Assembly: GCA_021848465.1 (NCBI GenBank)
Contig: JAJZUP010000001.1
Span: 620,001 to 684,000, forward strand
DNA length: 64,000 nucleotides
Source of the DNA: Pseudomonadota bacterium
GTDB taxonomy: Bacteria > Pseudomonadota > Gammaproteobacteria > Burkholderiales > Gallionellaceae
Direction of reading: 5' to 3'
Shown here: piece after piece, positions 25,788 to 34,370 of the stretch
How the letters are laid out: every line of letters begins with the position of its first letter
Position numbering within the stretch: the stretch's first letter is position 1
Made by a program: the position numbers and the translations under genes
The notes under the pieces: model-generated
What the model saw: only the letters and a program-made list of their open reading frames with translations
Databases searched by the model: none
Told to the model about the DNA's origin: nothing

Positions 25788-26878
25788 TGAAAGTCAATGG
25801 CATCCCATACCGCACCATCTGGCCAGCAGCAGACGGACAAGCAGTAGAAATTATTGATCAAACCAAATTGCCGCATATGTTCAAGACATTGCGCCTGTCA
25901 ACAATGCTCGATGCCGAGCGTGCAATCAAAGATATGGAAGTGCGCGGGGCGCCGTTGATCGGCGTGACAGGAGCATACGGCATTGCATTGGCGATGCGTG
26001 AAGGCTCTTCCGATGCTGCATTGAATAAAGCTTGCGACAGGTTGGCTGAGGCCCGCCCGACGGCAGTAAATCTCCGCTGGGGTGTTGAGCGCATGCGCGC
26101 ATTCCTAACGCCGTTGCCCGAGAATGATCGCGCAGCGGCTGCATGGCGCGAGGCTGCGCATATTGCCGACGAGGACGTTGAGATCAACGCTTCTATTGGC
26201 AGACATGGCGGGGATATCATCAAGTCCATCTATGATAAAAAGAAAAGCACGGTAAACATCCTGACCCACTGTAATGCGGGTTGGCTGGCGACGGTGGACT
26301 GGGGTACTGCGCTGGCGCCAATCTATAACGCATTCGATGCGGGCATCCCGCTTCACGTATGGGTAGACGAAACACGGCCCCGCAACCAGGGGGCCAGCTT
26401 GACCGCGTGGGAGCTTAACCAGCATGGTGTTCCGCATACGGTGATCGCTGACAACACTGGCGGACACTTGATGCAGCACGGAATGGTGGATATGGCTATC
26501 GTGGGCTGTGATCGCGTCACAGCCGCAGGCGATGTTTGCAACAAAATCGGTACCTACCTCAAGGCGCTAGCCGCAAATGACAATGGCGTACCTTTCTATG
26601 TTGCCCTGCCCTCTCCGACGGTGGACTGGACGATTTTTGATGGAGTGAAAGAAATCCCTATCGAAGAGCGTTCCGCTGCAGAAGTTACACATATTTCCGG
26701 ATTGAGCGACGACGGTCAGGTTTGCACAGTGCAGGTTACACCGACTGGCTCGCCAGCCATAAATTATGGATTCGATGTAACCCCAGCGCGCTTGGTAACA
26801 GCACTGATTACAGAGAAAGGTGTTGTTTTAAAACCCGATCAAGCAAAGCTTGAAAAATTGCTGCAGGCTACACGCTGA
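25787..26878 (+). CDS. mtnA: S-methyl-5-thioribose-1-phosphate isomerase
   Basis: MtnA isomerises methylthioribose 1-phosphate to the ribulose form and also accepts 5-deoxyribose 1-phosphate in DHAP-shunt organisms. The 363-residue protein has the family hallmarks: [13 protein letters not shown], the catalytic-cysteine segment [24 protein letters not shown] and [17 protein letters not shown]. None of the later genes of the full methionine salvage pathway (mtnB, mtnC, mtnD) is in the window, which fits the aldolase branch instead. The ATG at 25787 is chosen over TTG at 25784. Confidence 0.93.
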   Translation: MKVNGIPYRTIWPAADGQAVEIIDQTKLPHMFKTLRLSTMLDAERAIKDMEVRGAPLIGVTGAYGIALAMREGSSDAALNKACDRLAEARPTAVNLRWGVERMRAFLTPLPENDRAAAAWREAAHIADEDVEINASIGRHGGDIIKSIYDKKKSTVNILTHCNAGWLATVDWGTALAPIYNAFDAGIPLHVWVDETRPRNQGASLTAWELNQHGVPHTVIADNTGGHLMQHGMVDMAIVGCDRVTAAGDVCNKIGTYLKALAANDNGVPFYVALPSPTVDWTIFDGVKEIPIEERSAAEVTHISGLSDDGQVCTVQVTPTGSPAINYGFDVTPARLVTALITEKGVVLKPDQAKLEKLLQATR

Positions 26879-26905
26879 AAGAGATAGTTTTATTAGGACT
26901 AAGTA

Positions 26906-28342
26906 ATGCAAAACGACAAACTAGTACTTGTTTCCGGCCACTTCAACGTCTTGCATCCAGGACACTTGCGGCTGCTACGTTTTGCGAAAGAGTGTGGTAG
27001 CCGTCTTGTGGTTGCGGTTGAGAGTGACCGGGTGGCAGGCGATGCTGCACATGTGTTGGAAACGCTGCGTCTTGAAAGTGTCCAGAGCATAAGTTGGGTG
27101 GATGAGGCATTTCTCATGGATGAGCCTCTTTCGGCAGTGATCGAGCGCTTGCGCCCGGATATTGTTGTGAAGGGGAAGGAGCACGAATTACGTTTTAATC
27201 CCGAACTTGAGGCACTGCAAAAGTTCGGCGGGAAGCTAATATTCAGCTCGGGCGAAACTGTTTTTTCATCACTTGACTTGATTCGCAAGGAGTTTCGCGA
27301 ATTTGACCCGAGCTCAATTAGCATGCCACTCGAGTATCAAGCGCGTCACGGCATTGATGCGGCGAGATTAACCGAGCTGTTAAAGCAATTCGCAAAACTT
27401 AAAGTATGTGTAGTCGGTGACCTGATCATTGATGAGTACATTACATGCCAGCCATTAGGTATGTCGCAGGAAGATCCCACAATCGTTGTCACTCCGATTG
27501 ATTCAACCAAATTTATAGGGGGGGCGGGAATTGTTGCTGCACATGCAGCAGGTCTGGGCGCGTCAGTTCAATACTTTTCGGTAACAGGCAATGACGCAAG
27601 CAGGGAATTCGCACTGGAAAAACTAAAAGAAATTGGTGTTGATGCTCGGATGTTGATTGATGAAGGCCGGCCAACTACCCTGAAGCAACGCTACAGAAGC
27701 AAAGGAAAAAGCATGCTTCGGGTTAGTTATCTACATCAAGGGGCAATTTCGGTAGCATTACAGCAGCGGATGCTCGCAGAGCTTGAGCAAGCCATGAGTG
27801 AGGCAGACCTTCTAGTGTTTTCCGATTTCAATTACGGCTGTCTACCACAACCGCTGGTTGATCAACTGGTCCCAATCGCAAAAAAGAATGGCGTGTTGCT
27901 GGCGGCCGATAGTCAATCCTCCTCGCAAGTCGGAGACATTGGCCGTTTTAAAGAAATGGATTTGATAACACCAACAGAGCGCGAAGCACGCGTAAGCACG
28001 CGTAATGGTGAGGACGGATTGGTGATACTTGCGGAGCAGCTTCGCAGGGAGGCGCGCGCGCAGAATGTATTGTTGAAATTAGGGGAGGAAGGTGTATTAA
28101 TCCATGCGCGCCAGGGACAAAGTGACGACTGGCTGACTGACAGAATTGCCGCACTTAATAGTGCTCCCAAGGATGTCGCAGGCGCAGGAGACTCTTTATT
28201 AATAGCGAGTGCAATGGCGCTGGCATGTGGCTCCAATATTTGGGAGGCGGCATGCCTGGGCTCACTGGCAGCCGCAGTGCAAGTGGGCAGAGTTGGAAAT
28301 ACACCACTTCGAACTGAGGAACTTGTTCGGGAAATGCTTTAA
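26906..28342 (+). CDS. HldE-like bifunctional protein with reversed domain order (nucleotidyltransferase-kinase)
   Basis: The 478-residue protein begins with a cytidylyltransferase-like domain (GHFNVLHPGHLRLL, nucleotide-binding HPGH at 17-20, VKGKEHE) and ends with a PfkB/ribokinase-family kinase (about 160-478) with VVGDLIIDEY, GGAGIVAAHAA and the catalytic loop VAGAGD with Asp429. In E. coli HldE the kinase is first and the transferase second. It probably phosphorylates and activates a heptose-like sugar phosphate. Together with the GmhA-like isomerase and the next nucleotidyltransferase it suggests a separate activated sugar. Confidence 0.82.
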   Translation: MQNDKLVLVSGHFNVLHPGHLRLLRFAKECGSRLVVAVESDRVAGDAAHVLETLRLESVQSISWVDEAFLMDEPLSAVIERLRPDIVVKGKEHELRFNPELEALQKFGGKLIFSSGETVFSSLDLIRKEFREFDPSSISMPLEYQARHGIDAARLTELLKQFAKLKVCVVGDLIIDEYITCQPLGMSQEDPTIVVTPIDSTKFIGGAGIVAAHAAGLGASVQYFSVTGNDASREFALEKLKEIGVDARMLIDEGRPTTLKQRYRSKGKSMLRVSYLHQGAISVALQQRMLAELEQAMSEADLLVFSDFNYGCLPQPLVDQLVPIAKKNGVLLAADSQSSSQVGDIGRFKEMDLITPTEREARVSTRNGEDGLVILAEQLRREARAQNVLLKLGEEGVLIHARQGQSDDWLTDRIAALNSAPKDVAGAGDSLLIASAMALACGSNIWEAACLGSLAAAVQVGRVGNTPLRTEELVREML

Positions 28343-29031
28343 TGAAAGCGCTATTACTGGCGGCAGGCTTTGGTACAAGGCTGCGGCCATTAACCAATAC
28401 CATTCCAAAGTGTTTGGTGCCTATCAAAGGAAAGCCACTATTGCAGATATGGCTGGAGAGGCTATCCAACGCAGGTATAGGTCCTTTTCTAATTAATACT
28501 CATTATTTAGCCGAGCAGGTTAATGCGTTTGTAGAAACAAGCGACTACCGCCCGCAAATTAGCTTGGTGCATGAAAAAGACTTGCTCGGAACAGCCGGTA
28601 CACTTATTGCCAACCTGGAATTCTTCCAAGGCGAAGATGGGCTGCTCATTCATGCCGATAACTATTGCATGGCAGACATGGCTGCATTTGTAAACGCCCA
28701 CAATAATAGGCCGGATGGATGCATCATGACAATGATGACTTTTCGAACAGATACCCCCTCAACTTGCGGAATTGTAGAGCTAGATAATAGAGGGGTAGTA
28801 ATTGGTTTTCACGAAAAGGTTGCCAACCCTCCCGGCAATCTGGCTAACGGGGCTGTTTATATTTTATCAGGCGAATTGTTTAAGCTATTAAGTAATGAGC
28901 TCCATAACGCGTCTGATTTCAGCACAGAGGTATTACATCGCTTCTTGGGCAGAATCTACACTTACGAGACAAAAGAAACATTCATGGATATTGGGACACT
29001 CACTGCATATGAGAAAGCTCAATATATCTGA
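28342..29031 (+). CDS. Sugar-1-phosphate nucleotidyltransferase
   Basis: This 229-residue enzyme has the pyrophosphorylase signature LLAAGFGTRLRPLTNTIPKCLVPIKGKP and a compact core, similar in size to HddC and RmlA-like short forms. It would couple a sugar 1-phosphate to a nucleotide, and its neighbour at 26.9 kb could provide that phosphate. The start overlaps the upstream stop (TAATG). The base (GDP, UDP or CDP) and the sugar cannot be told from sequence alone. Confidence 0.87.
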   Translation: MKALLLAAGFGTRLRPLTNTIPKCLVPIKGKPLLQIWLERLSNAGIGPFLINTHYLAEQVNAFVETSDYRPQISLVHEKDLLGTAGTLIANLEFFQGEDGLLIHADNYCMADMAAFVNAHNNRPDGCIMTMMTFRTDTPSTCGIVELDNRGVVIGFHEKVANPPGNLANGAVYILSGELFKLLSNELHNASDFSTEVLHRFLGRIYTYETKETFMDIGTLTAYEKAQYI

Positions 29032-29040
29032 ATCAACCTA

Positions 29041-30279
29041 TTGCGCGATAACAACTTAATTTCCACTGTGAATAAAAAATTTAGAATTGTTCGGGAAGAG
29101 CCCTGGTTAACTCTGGCACTTCCTATTTCGCTTGTTTCCTTGCTTCTTATTTTCCTCCTTCGCCCGCTTATTAAAATCAGAATTGGTTTTTTGCGGTGTG
29201 ACCGCCTTGGACATTTTGGCGCTAACACGGAGCTGTATTTGTGTGAGCGCGAGAAAAACAAAATCAAGACCCTAGACCTCTTCTACTATCCGAGGAAAGT
29301 TTGTAATAAGCAACTCGCCAAAATGTGGCAACGGGAGCTTATTGTGCTTCCTTGGTTTCTGCTCCGGCCATTGGATTTAATCATTCGCTCATTTGATGCG
29401 CTAAGACCGCTGCATGCCGCAGAAGGAAAGGGCGGGGATAGGGATATATTAAATCTGATGGACGAAATGTCCCCGCATCTGGGATTTACCGCTACAGAAG
29501 AAAAACGCGGTCAAGCCGGACTGCGCGCAATGGGTATTCCTGAAGGGGCACAATTCGTTTGCTTAACAGTAAGGGATAGTGCGTATCTTGCTTCGCACTA
29601 TCAGGGGGCCGATACCAGTGCGCACAATTTCCGTGATAGCGATATACAAAATGTTGTGCTGGCAGCAGAGGCGCTAGCAGACAGAGGTTATTACATAGTC
29701 AGGATGGGGGCAAAAGTTCGCGCCCCATTTGAAAGTGCAAGTGAACAAGTGATCGACTACGCCACCAATGGGATGCGCAGTGATTTTATGGATATCTATC
29801 TTGGTGCCAAGTGTGCATTTTGTATATCTACATCAACAGGGTTTGACGCTGTGCCGTTCATATTCAGGCGCCCTATTGTGTATATAAATTCGGTACACAT
29901 CGGCTGGCTGTTTACGTTTAGTAAAAGATTTCTCGCAATAGCAAAACATCATTATTCGATTCGAGAGGGACGCGAACTGTCATTGCGCGAAATTTTCTCA
30001 AACGATGTCGGATTTAGTTTAAGTGGGGCCGATTATGAAGCGAAAGGGATCAGGCTCATTGAAAATACACCCGAGGAAATCCGGGATGTTGTGATTGAGA
30101 TGGATGAGCGAATAAAAGGAACATGGAAGCCTCTGGCGGAAGATGCGGAGCTGCAAAAGAAATTCTGGGAAATTTTCCCAACCAAAGCGATAAATATTAC
30201 CGGAGCCCCATTTCATGGTGAAATTCGGTCACATTTCGGCGCCGTTTTTCTGCGAAACAATAAAGGGTGGCTTTCATGA
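29041..30279 (+). CDS. TIGR04372-type glycosyltransferase (copy 1)
   Basis: The 412-residue protein has an N-terminal hydrophobic segment (LALPISLVSLLLIFLL) and a conserved core with FLRCDRLGHFGANTELYL, VCLTVRDSAYL, NFRDSDIQN, YYIVRMGAKV and CISTSTGFDAVPFIFRRP. This matches a family annotated as putative glycosyltransferases in surface polysaccharide clusters. The start is uncertain: TTG at 29041 or GTG at 29068, both without a clear ribosome site. The next gene is a close paralogue. Confidence 0.7.
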   Translation: MRDNNLISTVNKKFRIVREEPWLTLALPISLVSLLLIFLLRPLIKIRIGFLRCDRLGHFGANTELYLCEREKNKIKTLDLFYYPRKVCNKQLAKMWQRELIVLPWFLLRPLDLIIRSFDALRPLHAAEGKGGDRDILNLMDEMSPHLGFTATEEKRGQAGLRAMGIPEGAQFVCLTVRDSAYLASHYQGADTSAHNFRDSDIQNVVLAAEALADRGYYIVRMGAKVRAPFESASEQVIDYATNGMRSDFMDIYLGAKCAFCISTSTGFDAVPFIFRRPIVYINSVHIGWLFTFSKRFLAIAKHHYSIREGRELSLREIFSNDVGFSLSGADYEAKGIRLIENTPEEIRDVVIEMDERIKGTWKPLAEDAELQKKFWEIFPTKAINITGAPFHGEIRSHFGAVFLRNNKGWLS

Positions 30280-30316
30280 TGGCCAATATCTTGAATGGCC
30301 TTGTGGGAGGGGCGAG

Positions 30317-31573
30317 ATGAGCCACAGAGTCATGGTATTAAAGCGCCGTATAAAAAAAGCGGCTGCAATGGTGCTGATGGTGCTGACAGCGCCTTTGCAG
30401 ATCCTGGCGTTAATTATTGTCAGGGCTATAAAGCCATGGTTGTTAGTGCGCATAGGGTGGATCAATAGCACACGCATCGGGCATATGGCTGCCAATATGG
30501 AGTTGAGATTGTGCGCAATCGATGCAGGACTTTGCAATCCCGAAGGCAGGCATCTCGATCTGTGGTGTTGCACGCAGGAATATGTTTGCAATGAGCAGTT
30601 ATTGAAAATGTGGAAGAGGCGCGTAATCCTATTGCCGCGATGGTCGCTTACGGTATTGGCCCATCTCAATCTGCGGCTAAAAGGGGGCGAGGCGCACCAC
30701 CTTGATCAATACTCAGATAGAGATATTCATAATTTACTGGATTCGAGCCAGCCGCATTTGCAATTTACAAAGAAAGAATTGCAGTTCGGGCAAGAGCAGC
30801 TGACAAGAATCGGGGTTCCCAAGGGGGCAAAGTTCGTATGCCTTGTGGTGCGAGACTCCAGCTACTTGAATTACATGTACAGCCAAAGCGATTGGCAATA
30901 TCACAACCATAGGGATAGCGATATACAAAGTTATGTTTTGGCTGCCGAGGCGCTGGCTGAGCGCGGCTATTATGTATTGAGAATGGGGGCGAAGGTTCAT
31001 GCCCCGATTAACAGCAAGCACCCAAGAGTAATCGACTATGCAGCTAATGGTATGCGTAGTGATTTTATGGACATATATTTGGGCGCAACCTGTGAGTTTT
31101 GCATTTCAACTTCCACAGGTTTTGATGCGGTCCCGCTAATATTCAGGCGCCCAATTGTTTATGTAAATATGGTGCCACCTGGTTGGCTATTTACTTTCAG
31201 CAAACGTTTTTTAGCAATTACCAAGCACCATTATTTGATATCCGAAAATCGTGAATTGACCCTGAGAGAGATTTTTTCAAATGGGGTCGGTTTTTGCACG
31301 TCCAATGCAGAATATCAGGAGCGCAATGTGCGTCTGGTAGACAATTCTCCAGAGGAAATACGGGATGTTGTGTTGGAGATGGCGGACAGGCTGGCAGGAA
31401 CGTGGGTTGCGCAAGAAAGGGATGAGGAACTGCAGCAAAAATTCTGGGCGATATTCCCGACTGACGCAAAGTGGCCCAACGGTGTGCCGTACCATGGCGA
31501 GATACGCTCGCGTTATGGGGCGCACTTCTTGCGCAACAGCCCATCGTGGGTAGAGGGTTCAACGGGCAATTAG
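30317..31573 (+). CDS. TIGR04372-type glycosyltransferase (copy 2)
   Basis: This 418-residue paralogue of the preceding gene shares the RIGHMAANMELRL, VCLVVRDSSYL, HRDSDIQSYVLAAEALAERGYY and CISTSTGFDAVPLIFRRPIVYVN blocks, and both end with YHGEIRS/FHGEIRS followed by FLRN. It also has an N-terminal hydrophobic helix. The start at 30317 is set by GGGAGGGGCGAG directly before the ATG. Tandem copies could add two residues of a related sugar or form a dimer. No activity is proven from sequence. Confidence 0.72.
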   Translation: MSHRVMVLKRRIKKAAAMVLMVLTAPLQILALIIVRAIKPWLLVRIGWINSTRIGHMAANMELRLCAIDAGLCNPEGRHLDLWCCTQEYVCNEQLLKMWKRRVILLPRWSLTVLAHLNLRLKGGEAHHLDQYSDRDIHNLLDSSQPHLQFTKKELQFGQEQLTRIGVPKGAKFVCLVVRDSSYLNYMYSQSDWQYHNHRDSDIQSYVLAAEALAERGYYVLRMGAKVHAPINSKHPRVIDYAANGMRSDFMDIYLGATCEFCISTSTGFDAVPLIFRRPIVYVNMVPPGWLFTFSKRFLAITKHHYLISENRELTLREIFSNGVGFCTSNAEYQERNVRLVDNSPEEIRDVVLEMADRLAGTWVAQERDEELQQKFWAIFPTDAKWPNGVPYHGEIRSRYGAHFLRNSPSWVEGSTGN

Positions 31574-31626
31574 TCGAGCATCGCTTTGAGGTATCGCTGA
31601 CGGAAGCCATGAGATGAGTAACCTCG

Positions 31627-31932
31627 TTGAGTGGATATAAATCCGCGATTGCCTATGGTGAGGGTGTGATCGTCAAGGTGAGGGGGGGAGGCAGGTCCAT
31701 CCAAAATGGAACGGAGTACTTGTCTGCTAAGGATGTTCTGTGTAATGAAAAAGGGTGTCTGGCGCTTGTAAATAAAACCGAAATAGCGTCTTTTGATACG
31801 GGCCATTTGTCCAGATATGCATCTGGTTTTGTTGCTAATGAGTTACTTTCCGAATTGAGCCAGAAAAAATTATTGGGCTCAATTAAAGTAGTATATTTTG
31901 CCCCGATTGGGGGCAAAGGCTGGGCGTTGTAA
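31627..31932 (+). pseudogene. Remnant of the SGNH domain of an acyltransferase
   Basis: The 452-base gap 31574-32025 has no intact gene. One frame here ends YLSAKDVLCNEKGCLALVN, then SFDTGHLSRYASGFVANEL. That pairing of LC..EGC with (F)D.GHLS matches the C-terminal end of SGNH domains attached to OafA-like O-acetyltransferases, including the catalytic Asp-His pair. The rest of such a protein (about 550 residues) is missing, and the only start is a TTG without a ribosome site. It is best read as a decayed 3' fragment. The remaining 31933-32025 is AT-rich leader for the next operon. Confidence 0.6.
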
Positions 31933-32025
31933 CTGCCAGTAAATTGCATACATTGAAAATTTACCGCATAGGTATACTAGAGAAGGTAGAATATACAAGT
32001 TAATAAACTATTTAACTTTGTATTT

Positions 32026-33219
32026 ATGATGTTATCCGTCCTCTCTCTAATTGGTCGAGAAAAAGAGCTTTTTGTTCACGATATAAATTCCCACGAAGCC
32101 GAATTAAAGCAAATTGTTGCTTCGTCGTCATTTCTGGTTATCGGTGGCGCCGGGTCCATCGGCCAGGCAGTTACCAAAGAAATTTTCAAACGAAATCCCC
32201 GCAAGCTGCATGTTGTAGATATCAGCGAGAACAACATGGTGGAGTTGGTGCGGGATATTCGTAGTTCCTACGGTTATATTAAGGGAGACTTTCAGACTTT
32301 TGCGCTTGATGTGGGATCGATTGAATATGATGCTTTCATTAAGACAGATGGCCAGTATGATTATGTGTTGAATCTCTCAGCGTTGAAGCATGTTCGCAGT
32401 GAGAAGGATCCATTCACTTTGATGCGAATGATTGATGTGAATATTCTGAATACTGAAAAGACGCTGCTTCAGTCTATTGCACACAAGTCCCGAAAATATT
32501 TTTGTGTTTCTACAGATAAGGCCGCAAACCCGGTAAATATGATGGGCGCGTCAAAACGTATTATGGAAATGTTCCTGATGCGGAGGAGTCTGGATATTGA
32601 TATATCTACGGCGCGTTTTGCCAATGTCGCGTTTTCAGATGGGTCGTTGTTGCATGGGTTCAATCAGCGAATTCAAAAACGCCAGCCGATTGTCGCTCCG
32701 AACGATATCAAGCGGTATTTCGTTACCCCGCAGGAGTCAGGGGAGCTTTGTTTGATGTCATGTATTTTTGGGGAAAACCGGGATATTTTCTTTCCGAAGC
32801 TAAGCGAGGAGCTGCATCTAATAACGTTTGCCGAGATCGCCATCAAGTATCTCAAGCAGTTGGGGTATGAGCCTTATTTGTGTGCTACAGAGGATGAAGC
32901 AAGGCGTCTTGCTGATACTTTGCCAGATCAAGGCAAGTGGCCCTGTCTATTTACTGGCAGCGATACGACGGGGGAAAAGGACTTTGAGGAGTTCTATACG
33001 GATAAAGAAACTCTCGATATGAACCGGTTCCACAACCTCGGTATTATTAAAAATGAGCCATCGTTTGATGCGTTGGCGCTGGATGAATTTACTGGCGTGA
33101 TTAACGGGCTTAAAGTTCAACTAACCTGGAGCAAAGAAGAGATTGTTACTTTGTTTCACAAAATGATCCCAGATTTCGGGCATAAAGAAACGGGCAAGTA
33201 TCTGGATGGGAAGATGTAG
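32026..33219 (+). CDS. legB: GDP/UDP-GlcNAc 4,6-dehydratase of legionaminic acid pathway (LegB-like)
   Basis: This 397-residue SDR removes water from nucleotide-GlcNAc to give the 4-keto-6-deoxy sugar. It shows VIGGAGSIGQ and the FlaA1-type active site STDKAANPVNMMGASK, with Met in place of the SDR tyrosine as in that subfamily. The C-terminus is extended compared with WbjB at 58.8 kb. It is the first gene of a tight ten-gene operon. Because a PtmE-type guanylyltransferase follows, GDP-GlcNAc is the likely substrate. Two adjacent ATGs (32026, 32029) are possible starts. Confidence 0.85.
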   Translation: MMLSVLSLIGREKELFVHDINSHEAELKQIVASSSFLVIGGAGSIGQAVTKEIFKRNPRKLHVVDISENNMVELVRDIRSSYGYIKGDFQTFALDVGSIEYDAFIKTDGQYDYVLNLSALKHVRSEKDPFTLMRMIDVNILNTEKTLLQSIAHKSRKYFCVSTDKAANPVNMMGASKRIMEMFLMRRSLDIDISTARFANVAFSDGSLLHGFNQRIQKRQPIVAPNDIKRYFVTPQESGELCLMSCIFGENRDIFFPKLSEELHLITFAEIAIKYLKQLGYEPYLCATEDEARRLADTLPDQGKWPCLFTGSDTTGEKDFEEFYTDKETLDMNRFHNLGIIKNEPSFDALALDEFTGVINGLKVQLTWSKEEIVTLFHKMIPDFGHKETGKYLDGKM

Positions 33220-33221
33220 CA

Positions 33222-34370
33222 ATGAGTAAGCAGTATCAAGACATCATTGAATTTGTTCGTGGGCTGTACAACACTACGGACTTTATTCCGTTGCATGAGC
33301 CTAAGTTTGTCGGTAACGAGCGGGAATATGTGCTTGACTGCATTGACTCAACATTCGTATCCAGCGTGGGCAAGTATGTAGATCGGTTTGAGCGCATGAT
33401 GGCGGAGTTCGCTGGGGCTAAATACGCCGTGGCTACTGTTAATGGGACGGCGGCCTTGCACATATGCCTCAAGCTGGCCGGGGTTGGTCAGGGCGATGAA
33501 GTGCTGACCCAGTCGCTTTCATTTATTGCCACGTGTAATGCGATTAGTTACTGCGGGGCAAAGCCAGTATTCATCGATGTCGATAGGCATACCTTGGGGA
33601 TGAGTCCGGATAGTTTGCGCGCGTTTCTTGCAGCCGAGTCAGTGATGACGCCGAATGGGTGTATCAATAAAACAACTGGGAGAAGGCTGGCTGCCGTTGT
33701 GCCTATGCATACGTTTGGGCATCCGTGCCGGGTAGATGAAATTGCGATCGTTTGTGAGGAGTTTGGTATACCTCTTGTCGAGGATGCAGCGGAAAGCCTC
33801 GGTAGCTATTATTTGGGGAAGCATACGGGCACTTTCGGCAAGTTGGCTGCATTCAGTTTCAATGGTAACAAGACCATTACCACCGGAGGCGGTGGAATGA
33901 TTATTACTGATGACGAAGTGCTGGCAAGGCATGCTAAGCACGTGACCACGACAGCGAAAAAACCGCATTCTTATGAATTTGTTCATGATGAAATTGGTTA
34001 TAACTATAGGTTGCCAAATATCAATGCAGCTCTCGGCTGCGCACAGATGGAGTCATTGCCGCGTTTATTGGAGAGCAAGCGACAGATTGCCACTTCATAT
34101 GAGCAATTCTTTTCTAATTCCGGGAAAAAATTTGTAGCTGAGCCAGCGCATGCTACGTCGAACTATTGGCTTAACGCGCTTGTGCTTGAAGATTATTCAG
34201 CTCGCGATGAGTTTTTGAAGGAGCTGAATGATGTCGGCGTGATGTCCCGGCCTATCTGGCGACTGATGAACGAGCTGCCAATGTTTGCCGATTGCCAGTC
34301 GGATGGGTTGGCAAATGCCAAGTGGCTGGAGGAGCGGGTCGTTAATATTCCAAGTAGTGCGAGGCTGTAG
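33222..34370 (+). CDS. legC: PLP-dependent sugar aminotransferase (LegC-like)
   Basis: A 382-residue DegT/DnrJ/EryC1 family aminotransferase that would place an amino group at C4 of the keto sugar made by LegB. The PLP lysine is in SFNGNKTITTGGGG, preceded by VEDAAESLGS; GYNYRLPNINAALG is also typical. It begins two bases after legB and its stop overlaps the next start (TAGTG). The LegC assignment rests on motifs and on the complete surrounding pathway. Confidence 0.88.
   Translation: MSKQYQDIIEFVRGLYNTTDFIPLHEPKFVGNEREYVLDCIDSTFVSSVGKYVDRFERMMAEFAGAKYAVATVNGTAALHICLKLAGVGQGDEVLTQSLSFIATCNAISYCGAKPVFIDVDRHTLGMSPDSLRAFLAAESVMTPNGCINKTTGRRLAAVVPMHTFGHPCRVDEIAIVCEEFGIPLVEDAAESLGSYYLGKHTGTFGKLAAFSFNGNKTITTGGGGMIITDDEVLARHAKHVTTTAKKPHSYEFVHDEIGYNYRLPNINAALGCAQMESLPRLLESKRQIATSYEQFFSNSGKKFVAEPAHATSNYWLNALVLEDYSARDEFLKELNDVGVMSRPIWRLMNELPMFADCQSDGLANAKWLEERVVNIPSSARL

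Noticed and set aside
31653..31949. 98-codon minus-strand frame in the gap after the glycosyltransferases
   Set aside because: The plus strand carries a recognisable SGNH fragment in the same place, and the minus frame has no motif or ribosome site.
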